Origin: Fremontodendron californicum
Taxonomy: Eukaryota > Streptophyta > Magnoliopsida > Malvales > Malvaceae
Assembly (NCBI GenBank): GCA_030761205.1
Contig: JAULJL010000028.1
Coordinates: forward strand, 18,341,001 to 18,405,000
Length of the DNA stretch: 64,000 bases
Reading direction: 5' to 3'
A model generated the notes under the pieces. It searched no databases. It saw only the letters and a list, made by a program, of their open reading frames with translations, and was not told the origin of the DNA. The translations under genes were made by a program, and so were the position numbers. Each line of letters opens with the position of its first letter. Within the stretch, counting starts at the first letter, position 1. Shown piece after piece: positions 31,307 through 41,842 of this stretch.

Positions 31307-33345
31307 TGATAACTCGTATAATTATATAGTTTTTAGTTATGTTTTATTAATGTTTTGTGTCAAATACGAGTTATTATTGTTTAGTCTAATTGTGTTTATG
31401 ATCTTTTATATTTTTATGTATTTTGGTGTTTTTCACAAGTTTCTTTGAGTGATTTCAGATTACTAGAATTAAGGGCAAATCCAGTTCAGTTTCAGTTCCG
31501 ACACCTTTTGCCATATCAGCTATATCTCGAGTTTCACTGAAGCAATAAGGCTGAAATTTGTAGCCATGCAAAGCTAAGAGGCATATCTATCTTTTTCATG
31601 TTTTACACTTCTTAAAACGGAGTCGTTTTCCCTAGCGAAATCGACCATCAAGTTGGCTGATGTGCAATGACGTCTGTGCTGACATGTTTTCGTATTATGC
31701 CCATATCTTCTTATCCACATCAGAAAATGAGCTGATTCTAACGGCTATGGTTCCGTAACTGATAGGGGAACCTTTGTCTAGAAGACCATGTGATCAGATC
31801 AGGCCTCCAATATTGAAGAAATCGACCATCAAGGTGGCTGATGTGCAATGACGTCTGTGCTGACATGTTTTCGTATTTTGCCCATATCTGCTTAACCACA
31901 TCAGCAAATGAGCTGATTCCAACGGCTATGGTTTCGTAACTGATAGGGGAACCTTTTTCTAGAAGACCATGTGATCAGATCAGGCCTCCAATATTGACGA
32001 AATCGACCAACAAGTTGGCTGATCAAAATCGTCATATACCTACCTTTGAAATTTGTAAAGCTTGTCTCTTGTGATTTAGCCCTCCAAAATGTGTATAAAT
32101 AGAGGGCCTTGGATGATTGTAAGGGATATTGTACATAGGTAGGATATTAGCCATTTTAATAAAATTCTCTAAGTTTTCTTCTTGTTTCTTTTCTCTAGTT
32201 TTCTTTCTTTTCTCTAGTTTTCTTTTTCTTTAGAAAGAGCAAGAGGTTGGATAATTAATATTCTTCTTCTTCTTCTTTCTTTCTTTTATTTTCTTCTTAG
32301 ATTCTATTTAATTTTATGTTTATAATGCCTATGCTAGGCTAAACTTCTATTTGGTTAAGGGTGATTTCAAAGCCCTAGACATGTTTTGTGATTGATTTTC
32401 AGATTCTATCTATCATTAATTTTCTATCAAAGTTGCTTATGTTCTTCTACAAGAATTGTTCATGATGTTGTCTAGATTTATTTAGGTGTACAACTAGATA
32501 GATCTTGATAATTATCTATTGCTAGTTTAGGAGTCTTGATCCGTGTAATTGTCTTGATTTCCTATTCATAAGTGGCAATTTGTGATTAATGATTATGGTC
32601 AAGTTTTCAATAATTGCAAAGTGGAACATAACCTAAGTTGAACAATCCGAGCTTATGTGTTTGTTGCTTAGATCAACCTATCTTTCTCATCATAAAGCTG
32701 CCATTAAATTGAATTTAGAGAGCTTATTCTAGGTTGTTTAATGGTTAGAGATTAAATAGAGAGCTTGTTCTATTTAACGACAAACTAAGGAAAGATTGGG
32801 GTAACAGAGCTTGTTGTTATCTACGGTTGTTAACTTTGATAGTTGGTTGATATTGATAGATCTGAAATTGATTCTTAATGATGTCTAGTGGTGGAGAATG
32901 AAACCTTAACCATATTTTTCATATTTGATTCTTCTTACTTACTTGTTTTCTTACTTTTCTAGTTTACTTATTTTTAAAAGTATATTTATTTTTATTGGCT
33001 GGTTATACCGCCTAATTTGTATATTAACTTTGTTTTATTTTTATTGGCTGGTTATACCGCCTAATTTAGTATATATATTTTTATTGGCTGGTTATACCGC
33101 CTAATTTAGTATATATATTTTTATTGGCTGGTTATACCGCCTTGCATCTTATTCTTATTATTTACTTTAGTTTAAATCTGATTTCAAAAACCCCTTTTCT
33201 TTTATTGTTCTTGAATTTAAGTTTTAAACTATCAACTTATAAACTAAAACCCAATCCCTGAGGACTCGACCCTTGCTAACTACTATACTTACAATTGATC
33301 TTTTTAGTGCAAGGTTAAATAAGATACACTCTTTTGGGTGCATCA
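31307..33345 (+). repeat. 5' LTR of element B
   Basis: The first part matches A's LTR. A 181-bp unit is tandemly duplicated (AAATCGACC starts at 31638 and 31819). The TATA box is at 32094-32101. The 3' half resembles LTR C (GCCTATGCTAGGCTAAAC and following) and ends with four GGCTGGTTATACCGCC hairpins before GTGCATCA. It contains no gene. Confidence 0.95.
32997..33141 (+). repeat. Four GGCTGGTTATACCGCC hairpins in B LTR
   Basis: Copies at 32997-33012, 33046-33061, 33086-33101 and 33126-33141, with 40-49 bp spacing. They lie downstream of the TATA box and so inside the transcribed leader. In the 3' LTR they recur at 38018, 38067, 38107 (last part changed to CCGTC) and 38147. Confidence 0.8.
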
Positions 33346-33351
33346 AATTTT

Positions 33352-33369
33352 TGGCGCCGTTGCCGGGGA
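33352..33369 (+). promoter_or_regulatory. Primer binding site of element B
   Basis: TGGCGCCGTTGCCGGGGA, identical to that of element A, begins six bases after the LTR end. Confidence 0.9.
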
Positions 33370-33497
33370 TTGCTTTCTTTAGTTTATTTGTTACTTGGTT
33401 TATTCTTATTTTCAGTTCTAATTAGTTTTATTTTCTTGTACATACAAGTTTTTCTTTTCAAATTAAAAAAAAAAAAAAAAAACAAAAAAAAAAAACA

Positions 33498-34436
33498 ATG
33501 GAATTGAGCAATCTAACACTTGAAGAGTTGGTGGCATACATGAACATGGAGAATCAACAAGCCAATCTCACCTCCCCAGTTCAACAATTGGCCATGGGAG
33601 GATGTCAAGGCCATCAAGTGTTCCAAGACCAACAGTATGATCATTACTCAAACACTTACCATGAGGGATGGTGGGATCATACTAATTATGGCTACTCAGA
33701 AAATTACCAAGAAGTAGATCCTTATGCCAATTACACTCATCCATCTAGCTTCAATCAATCATGGTCTCAAGAACCAGATCTTTTTCAACCACCACATATG
33801 ACTCAAAACTCAGGTACTTCTTTAGAAGATCTTGTACATTCTCTTGTTACTGATACTTTGCAATTTCAACAGGAGACAAGGGCAAGCATCCAGAGTTTGG
33901 AAAGGCAAATGAGCCTATTGGCTAGTAGTATGGTGGGATGGGTAGCACAAAGATCTGAAGAACTCCCTGCCCAAACGATGATTAACCCAAAGGAGAATGC
34001 TACGATTGTGACCTTGAGGAATGAGGAACAAGATGAGGATGAGACAAAATTAGAGATGGATTCTATTCTTGAGGATAATGAAGCCACAAATCCAAATAAG
34101 AGTATTTCGGCACCTGAGGTAACGTTTAAGGTTCCACTTTTTACTAATGTTTCTTCTCCACCTTTTCCTAGTAGATTTGCAAAGTTCATGGAGGAAGAAC
34201 ATGAACAACACATGCCAAAAACCTTAAACAACTTGTTTGTGGAGGTCATTCAACAAGTTTCAAAATATGCTCCATTCCTCGATGAGATATGCACCACAAA
34301 GGATGATGGAATAATACTTGTAATGGAGAATGCATCCACTGTTGTGCAAAGAAAGCTTCCTCTCAAACGCATAAATTTGGAAAATTTCATGTATGAGCCT
34401 GACAAGCCTAAAAAGCCAAGAAGGGGTGTTGGTTAG
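33498..34436 (+). CDS. Gag-remnant protein of element B, 312 aa
   Basis: Intact frame starting right after an A-rich leader (AACAATGGAATTGAGC). The N-terminal half is Gln/Tyr/His-rich with no gag core and no CCHC knuckle. Residues about 113-150 (SLEDLVHSLV ... IQSLERQMSLL) form a short coiled coil like that after the knuckle in Athila Gag. NPKENATIVTLRNEE (about 162-176) and PPFPSRFAKF ... VSKYAPFLDEICTTK (about 221-269) match the Gag-to-protease linker of Athila (in A: SSITTLRSG and VPSYAKFLKDMCT). The frame ends before any protease motif. It could co-assemble with a helper Gag through the coiled coil, or just be a protein-coding relic. The open frame in a young element hints at selection for it. 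Confidence 0.75.
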   Translation: MELSNLTLEELVAYMNMENQQANLTSPVQQLAMGGCQGHQVFQDQQYDHYSNTYHEGWWDHTNYGYSENYQEVDPYANYTHPSSFNQSWSQEPDLFQPPHMTQNSGTSLEDLVHSLVTDTLQFQQETRASIQSLERQMSLLASSMVGWVAQRSEELPAQTMINPKENATIVTLRNEEQDEDETKLEMDSILEDNEATNPNKSISAPEVTFKVPLFTNVSSPPFPSRFAKFMEEEHEQHMPKTLNNLFVEVIQQVSKYAPFLDEICTTKDDGIILVMENASTVVQRKLPLKRINLENFMYEPDKPKKPRRGVG

Positions 34437-36290
34437 GTTCAAAACACTAACTCAAGTGTTAATTGGGAAGGCAACCCAATTAAAGAAGAAATTGCCAACC
34501 TTCCATATTCAGATTTGCTTTCTCTTTCTCTTTCTTTTCCTTTTCCTTTTTCTTTTCTTTTATTATTTTTATTTTTATTTTTTTTATTTTTATTTTTTAT
34601 GTTTACTTGTTAATTTTTGTTTAGTATTTTAGGATTATTTAGGTTGCATGAGTTTGTTTTGTTTTGAGTTTTAGTTGTTCCTGTTCTTATGTTATTAGTT
34701 CTTTTCTCTTACACATGATTCTTTCATTTGGGTTAATAGACTTACATTGAGGACAATGTAAGAATTAAGTGTGGGGGGAATGATTTAGGATTTCTTTTAT
34801 TTTTGTCTACTATTTTTTTTATGAGTCTTTATTATTATTATTTTTAGTGTGTTTTAGTTCCTTTTTAATACAATGATGAGATATGAATTGCATAAGTCTA
34901 AAACAGATTTATTAGTGAGAAGATTTTCATGAGAATTGAACTTGGTATCAATCTTTTTATGAGCCAATGTTAATATGATATGTTGATTGATAAAGAAGCA
35001 TGTTTAGACTTAATCTGACTTGTATAATCATCCTTGTGAGTTTTTGAGCCTATAATGATTGATGCATTATACAAATCAATCTAATTTCTTTCTTGAGTGC
35101 TCTTATGATTACATGATTCTCTAGAACTTGCTTTAAACCGTTTGAGACTATATTGATACATGTGACAACATGAATATGATAGAGGCATTAGGATTATAAC
35201 CAGAGCCAAACAGCCATCCATTATTAATGTTCTAAGAGAACATCCCCACTAGTGAGCCAATTTGAGCCTACATTAAATATGATGTTTTATTGGTAACCAC
35301 AACTTACACCTAGCCTAAATATACTTATATCCTTACCCTTGTTCTAAAGATGGATTATATATTTTGAGACATATTGCAAAAAAAAACAAGGGATATTTTT
35401 AGTTAAAAATTTGGGTTAGAAACAATAAATAAGTGTGGGGGGAAAAGAAAAGAAAAGTCAAGAGAAAAAGAAATGGAATACTGGCAAATACATTCCTATG
35501 TAAAAAAAAAAAATATGAATCATCTCTTGAATTTGTGGAAAAAGAAAAAGATGTTACAAAGTTGTTTAGAATGAAGAAAAGGCCCAACATGAATATCCGG
35601 CCTAGGTGACTATGTGCTTGTAAAGAGTTTTGAGAAGTTTCTTTGTATAATCTTTTTATGTCTCTAAACTTTATGAACTCTTTGGAACCTTTGTGATATC
35701 TTTATCCTTTTGTTCTTCAACCACATTACAAACCCCTTGGCCCCATTACAACCTTGATTAAAGACCTCTTGATTTATGAAGTTGCATGATCTTTTAGTGG
35801 AGAATAGGTGGACAAGCAAGCATATGGTAGAAGTGTTTTCATGAGATTGATTGAGTGTAAACACTTTACCACTACTTTAAAGAGTGAAAATCAAGAGAGT
35901 ATCCCATGTGAGAAGTTGAGATTAAATTTGAACATGCACTATTTTGATTGAGATATGTTATGCTAATATTGGCTTAACTCAAACAATTTACATTCAAGCA
36001 TGATTTTTTGTGAAATTCTTTAAGCTATTGATTAGTTTATAAGACTTGTTCAAAGATTGTCTCTAATTTGTATTGAAAGGATTAGGAGTAAATATTTTTA
36101 GTATATGCAGTTTATTTATATTTTAGTTTTTCAATGTTTGTGGGTATCGTTCTAGTAAACCCTCACGAGACTAAACTCGTCCACTAGGGACACCTAGGGG
36201 TTTAAAGGCTTGTGTCACATGCTAAGTGCCACCGTGATTTCCTACGAAAATGGATTAGATTAGATTTTCTTATTTTATTTTTATTGAGTC
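34437..36290 (+). other. Element B 3' UTR
   Basis: No gene. T-rich stretch 34520-34620, hairpin at 34741, then a long region shared with A's 3' UTR (34870-35980), including a second purine tract AATAAGTGTGGGGGGAAAAG at about 35427. Open frames such as 34393-34632 are low-complexity artefacts. Confidence 0.7.
34741..34762 (+). other. Perfect hairpin CTTACATTG-AGGA-CAATGTAAG
   Basis: Nine-bp perfect stem with AGGA loop, followed by AATTAAGTGTGGGGGG. It is the counterpart of the hairpin at 29921-29940 in A. Stem positions differ on both arms in a compensating way. Confidence 0.75.
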
Positions 36291-36327
36291 GTTGCTAGGG
36301 ACTAGCAACAATCTAAGTGTGGGGGTG
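36291..36327 (+). promoter_or_regulatory. Hairpin and polypurine tract of element B
   Basis: GTTGCTAG-GGA-CTAGCAAC (36291-36309) is a perfect 8-bp stem. It is followed by AATCTAAGTGTGGGGGTG, the PPT that abuts the LTR start at 36328. Element A has the same arrangement at 38656-38692. Confidence 0.8.
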
Positions 36328-38366
36328 TGATAACTCGTATAATTATATAGTTTTTAGTTATGTTTTATTAATGTTTTGTGTCAAATACGAGTTATTATTG
36401 TTTAGTCTAATTGTGTTTATGATCTTTTATATTTTTATGTATTTTGGTGTTTTTCACAAGTTTCTTTGAGTGATTTCAGATTACTAGAATTAAGGGCAAA
36501 TCCAGTTCAGTTTCAGTTCCGACACCTTTTGCCATATCAGCTATATCTCGAGTTTCACTGAAGCAATAAGGCTGAAATTTGTAGCCATGCAAAGCTAAGA
36601 GGCATATCTATCTTTTTCATGTTTTACACTTCTTAAAACGGAGTCGTTTTCCCTAGCGAAATCGACCATCAAGTTGGCTGATGTGCAATGACGTCTGTGC
36701 TGACATGTTTTCGTATTATGCCCATATCTTCTTATCCACATCAGAAAATGAGCTGATTCTAACGGCTATGGTTCCGTAACTGATAGGGGAACCTTTGTCT
36801 AGAAGACCATGTGATCAGATCAGGCCTCCAATATTGAAGAAATCGACCATCAAGGTGGCTGATGTGCAATGACGTCTGTGCTGACATGTTTTCGTATTTT
36901 GCCCATATCTGCTTAACCACATCAGCAAATGAGCTGATTCCAACGGCTATGGTTTCGTAACTGATAGGGGAACCTTTTTCTAGAAGACCATGTGATCAGA
37001 TCAGGCCTCCAATATTGACGAAATCGACCAACAAGTTGGCTGATCAAAATCGTCATATACCTACCTTTGAAATTTGTAAAGCTTGTCTCTTGTGATTTAG
37101 CCCTCCAAAATGTGTATAAATAGAGGGCCTTGGATGATTGTAAGGGATATTGTACATAGGTAGGATATTAGCCATTTTAATAAAATTCTCTAAGTTTTCT
37201 TCTTGTTTCTTTTCTCTAGTTTTCTTTCTTTTCTCTAGTTTTCTTTTTCTTTAGAAAGAGCAAGAGGTTGGATAATTAATATTCTTCTTCTTCTTCTTTC
37301 TTTCTTTTATTTTCTTCTTAGATTCTATTTAATTTTATGTTTATAATGCCTATGCTAGGCTAAACTTCTATTTGGTTAAGGGTGATTTCAAAGCCCTAGA
37401 CATGTTTTGTGATTGATTTTCAGATTCTATCTATCATTAATTTTCTATCAAAGTTGCTTATGTTCTTCTACAAGAATTGTTCATGATGTTGTCTAGATTT
37501 ATTTAGGTGTACAACTAGATAGATCTTGATAATTATCTATTGCTAGTTTAGGAGTCTTGATCCGTGTAATTGTCTTGATTTCCTATTCATAAGTGGCAAT
37601 TTGTGATTAATGATTATGGTCAAGTTTTCAATAATTGCAAAGTGGAACATAACCTAAGTTGAACAATCCGAGCTTATGTGTTTGTTGCTTAGATCAACCT
37701 ATCTTTCTCATCATAAAGCTGCCATTAAATTGAATTTAGAGAGCTTATTCTAGGTTGTTTAATGGTTAGAGATTAAATAGAGAGCTTGTTCTATTTAACG
37801 ACAAACTAAGGAAAGATTGGGGTAACAGAGCTTGTTGTTATCTACGGTTGTTAACTTTGATAGTTGGTTGATATTGATAGATCTGAAATTGATTCTTAAT
37901 GATGTCTAGTGGTGGAGAATGAAACCTTAACCATATTTTTCATATTTGATTCTTCTTACTTACTTGTTTTCTTACTTTTCTAGTTTACTTATTTTTAAAA
38001 GTATATTTATTTTTATTGGCTGGTTATACCGCCTAATTTGTATATTAACTTTGTTTTATTTTTATTGGCTGGTTATACCGCCTAATTTAGTATATATATT
38101 TTTATTGGCTGGTTATACCGTCTAATTTAGTATATATATTTTTATTGGCTGGTTATACCGCCTTGCATCTTATTCTTATTATTTACTTTAGTTTAAATCT
38201 GATTTCAAAAACCCCTTTTCTTTTATTGTTCTTGAATTTAAGTTTTAAACTATCAACTTATAAACTAAAACCCAATCCCTGAGGACTCGACCCTTGCTAA
38301 CTACTATACTTACAATTGATCTTTTTAGTGCAAGGTTAAATAAGATACACTCTTTTGGGTGCATCA
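36328..38366 (+). repeat. 3' LTR of element B
   Basis: 2,039 bp, the same length as the 5' copy at an offset of 5,021 bases. TATA box at 37115-37122. Ends GGGTGCATCA before the CTATT duplication. One substitution seen relative to the 5' copy. Confidence 0.95.
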
Positions 38367-38371
38367 CTATT

Positions 38372-38692
38372 TACATTCAAGCAAGATTTTTTGTGAATTT
38401 CTTTAAGCTATTGATTAGTTTTTAAGACTTGTCCAATGATTATCTCTAATTTATATTGGAAGGATTAGTTATAATTATTATTTTTAGTTTTTCTTATGTC
38501 TTCAATGTTTGTGGGTATCGTCCTAGTAAACCCTCACGAGACTAAACTCGTCCACTAGGGACACCTAGGGGTTTAAAGGCTTGTGTCACATGCTAAGTGC
38601 CACCGTGATTTCCTACGAAAATGGATTAGATTAGATTTTCTTATTTTATTGAGTCGTTGCTAGGGACTAGCAACAATCTAAGTATGGGGGTG
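38372..38692 (+). other. Element A 3' UTR, right part, with hairpin and PPT
   Basis: Continues A after the B insertion. GTTGCTAG-GGA-CTAGCAAC (38656-38674) precedes the PPT AAGTATGGGGGTG, which ends at 38692. The A in GTATGGGGG differs from B's GTGTGGGGG. No gene. Confidence 0.8.
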
Positions 38693-40190
38693 TGATAACT
38701 CGTATAATTATATAGTTTTTAGTTATGTTTTATTATTGTTTTGTGTCAAATACGAGTTATTATTGTTTAGTCTAATTGTGTTTATGATCTTTTATATTTT
38801 TATGTAATTTGGTGTTTTTCACAAGTTTCTTTGAGTGATTTCAGATTACTAGAATTAAGGGCAAATCCAGTTCAGTTCCAGTTCCGACACCTTTCGCCAT
38901 ATCAGCTATATCTCGAGTTTCACTGAAGCAATAAGGCTGAAATTTGTATCCGTGCAAAGCTAAGAGGCATATCTATCTTTTTCATGTTTTACACTTCTTG
39001 AAACGGAGTCGTTTTCCCTAGTGAAATCGACCATCAAGTTGGCTGATGTGCAATGACGTCTGTTCTGCACCATTTTGGTATTTTGACCATATCTTCCGAT
39101 CCACGTACGCAAATGATCTGATTCCAACGGATATGGATCCGTAACTGATAGGGGTATATTTTTCTAGAAGACCATTTTATCAGATCGAGCCTCCAACATT
39201 GACAAAATCGACCATCAAGCTGGCTGATCAGAATTGTCATACAATATGACGAAAATTGTTAGAAAAATGCACCCACCTATTATACCTACCTTTGAAATTT
39301 GTAAAGCTTGTCTCTTGTCATTTAGCCCTCCAAAATGTGTATAAATAGAGGGCCTTGGATGAGTATTGGGATACATTATACATTGGTAGGATATTTGCCA
39401 TTGTAATAAAATTCTCTAAGTTTTCTTCTTCTTTCCTTTCTCTAGTTTTCTTTTTCTTTACTTATGTTTCTTACATTTCTTTTCATTTTATTCATATCTA
39501 GTATGTGTTGCTAATCATATTGTTGAGGTGATGAGGTGAAGCTCTTGGTAAATGCTAAGGTTAGTCTCTTCAACATGAGCTAAAATGAATCATCATTTAT
39601 AAACACTAGTGTAGATAATATTTTCTTTTGGTTTAAAATCATACTTGCAAAGTAGAGATCTTGATTCATTATTGACAATGAAAATGGCACAGTAAATGCT
39701 TGGTTTCATAACCTTGATTTGTTGTAGACATATACCTTGGCATAAGGAATGCTTGGACTCTTTTTGTGAGTTTTGAGGACACCAAATGAACATAATATCA
39801 TATGCTATGGACGTTGGACAATTTGGACTGAATTGCTAAACCTTCCGGTTGGAACCTCCCTTATGTGTGGATTTCAATTGTGTAATAAAACAAGATTAAT
39901 CTTAGCATAACACCAAGAGTGGATTCTCTAACCTCAACATCTTTTCTTATTGTTTTTTTTATATCTTGTTTAATTGCTTTTATGTTATTTTGTTTATTTT
40001 GTTCTCTAATATCTTGTTTACTTTCTTTGTTATTGATTCCCTAATATCTTGTTTATTTTCTTTTTCTTATATATTTATAAACTTATACTTACTAATACGC
40101 TTCCCTGTGGTTCGACCTCGGACACCCGAGAATTTATTACTTGAACATAACCTGCACTTGGGTTTACAACTCTTAATTGAGTTTCCATCA
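38693..40190 (+). repeat. 3' LTR of element A
   Basis: 1,498 bp, the same length as the 5' LTR at an offset of 17,514 bases. TATA at 39340-39347. Ends GTTTCCATCA, followed by the TCTAG duplication. Confidence 0.95.
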
Positions 40191-40195
40191 TCTAG

Positions 40196-41100
40196 TTTGA
40201 TGAACTCTGCAGGATTGAAGACATCGATCGGGATTGGTTTTTAGATGAGAATTTTGAATGAACTATTAAGATTGTCTAAGTATTCATTGTTTGGATACTG
40301 TTTTGTTATCCTAACACCTTTTTTATAAACCTTTTTGAGATGCTCTTTTATTCCTTGAGATGAATTCTTTTCCTTATTTTGTTAATAAAGATCTTTCTTT
40401 CCAGCTTATTCAGCCTATTTTTGCCTTTTATTTGTTATTCCATTTGTTATTCTCAATTTTATACCTTTGCATTGAATAGAGGGAATGTATCATGCATTGC
40501 GTTTGCTATGAAATTAGAATAATGATTGATAAATTGGAATATGATCTTAAGAGATCCCTGCATTTATTTTTATGAGAAATCTATGGATAACTGAACAGAA
40601 TAGTCAGGAGATGAGATACGATTTGATTTTTAAAAGTGAGAATCTTTCAAGATGAGAATTTCCATGATGGAATGTTAAGAGCACAGTTAAGCTGGCATAA
40701 GATGAGATATAGAATGGTTAGTGTTGTGAAATTTTCGAAGAAGGAAACTTGTTCATATTCAGAAGATTTTGAAAAATGAAAGAGATAATAAGATTCGTTC
40801 TACCAGCTTGAAGCCACGTGCGAACAGAGATAAATGATGAGCTTGAGAACCTTTTATTTTCAGTGAGTTGATTTATAGAGCATTCATGACATCCATTTGC
40901 ACGATATGCATCGGCATTCATGGCATTCATGTACTGCATTGCATTTATGTATTTGCACACAAGAAAGTTTATTTCAGGTATTTAGTATGATTTAGACATG
41001 GGTTTGGAATGCTAATTTGCGAGGTTAGCGATTTCTTTCGGGACTCAAGGTAAGATTTTTGAAGTCTACATTTACATTTGAGAATTTTGCAAATTTCTTT
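40196..41100 (+). other. O1 3' UTR, right part
   Basis: Resumes O1 after element A. I see no gene. It is AT-rich with GCATTCATGGCATTCATG-like short repeats near 40905-40950, leading into the tandem array. Confidence 0.6.
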
Positions 41101-41747
41101 ATTTTCTTTTAAAGTTGAAGCCTCGGTGGAGGAGTATTTTCTTTTAAAGTTGAAGCCTCGGTGGAGGAGTATTTTCTTTTAAAGTTGAAGCCTTGGCGGA
41201 GGAGTATTTTCTTTTAAAGTTGAAGCCTCGGTGGAGGAGTATTTTCTTTTAAAGTTGAAGCCTCGGTGGAGGAGTATTTTCTTTTAAAGTTGAAGCCTCC
41301 GTGGAGGAGTTTTTATTTAAAGTTGAAGCCTTGGTGGAGGAGTATTTTCTTTTAAAGTTGAAGCCTCGGTGGAGGAGTTTTTTCTTTTAAAGTTGAAGCC
41401 TCGATCGAGGAGTATTTTATTTAAAGTTGAAGCCTCGGTGGAGGAGTTTTTATTTAAAGTTGAAGCCTCGGTGGAGGAGTATTTTCTTTTAAAGTTGAAG
41501 CCTCGGTGGAGGAGTGTTTTCTTTTAAAGTTGAAGCCTCGGTGGAGGAGTATTTTCTTTTAAAGTTGAAGCCTCGGTGGAGGAGTATTTTCTTTTAAAGT
41601 TGAAGCCTCGGTGGAGGAGTTTTTATTTAAAGTTGAAGCCTCGATGGAGGAGTATTTGTTTTTCTTTTAAAGTTGATGCCTCAGTGGAGGAGTATGTTTT
41701 TACAGTGAGTTTATTTAAAGTTTACGCCTCGTTTAGAGGAGCTTTTC
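41101..41747. repeat. Tandem array, 35-bp unit, in O1 3' UTR
   Basis: Units of CTTTTAAAGTTGAAGCCTCG then GTGGAGGAGTATTTT, period 35 bp, with some shortened copies lacking the TATTTTC piece. About 18 copies, decaying at the right edge. CCTC-GGTG-GAGG in each unit is a small inverted repeat. It occupies the same place as the O3 arrays but has unrelated sequence. Confidence 0.9.
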
Positions 41748-41827
41748 TACAATAGGATTTTCTTTAAGTACATAGGACTTAGTAGGGTGTCTACGTTTTT
41801 GCACATCCCCTGTTTCTCAGGGAATGC

Positions 41828-41842
41828 ACAAAGAGGGGCAAC
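41828..41842 (+). promoter_or_regulatory. Polypurine tract of O1
   Basis: ACAAAGAGGGGCAAC directly before TGTAGACACC at 41843. It matches the O3 tract. Confidence 0.85.

Larger units (their letters stand above)
31307..38366 (+). mobile_element. Non-autonomous Athila-related element B
   Basis: LTRs of 2,039 bp each (31307-33345, 36328-38366), TGATAACT...GTGCATCA, flanked by exact CTATT duplications (31302-31306, 38367-38371). I find one difference between LTRs by eye (33100 C, 38121 T), so it is younger than A, consistent with lying inside it. Internal region is only about 3 kb: PBS, a gag-remnant ORF, 3' UTR, PPT. There is no protease, RT, RNase H or integrase. It must be mobilised in trans, probably by an A-like partner, with which it shares promoter, PBS, leader repeats and 3' UTR. 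Confidence 0.95.
21179..40190 (+). mobile_element. Athila-lineage element A, young, with two extra ORFs
   Basis: TG...CA-bounded LTRs of 1,498 bp each (21179-22676 and 38693-40190) are flanked by the exact duplication TCTAG (21174-21178, 40191-40195). The internal region has a tRNA-Asp-type PBS, leader hairpins, a gag-pol frame, a 178-aa viral-type ORF, a LOG-type ORF, hairpins and a PPT. Nested element B (7,060 bp plus 5-bp duplication) splits its 3' UTR. Without B, A is about 11.9 kb. I count three LTR differences by eye, so insertion was recent. Apart from a stop near the very end of pol, all genes look intact. Confidence 0.95.
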
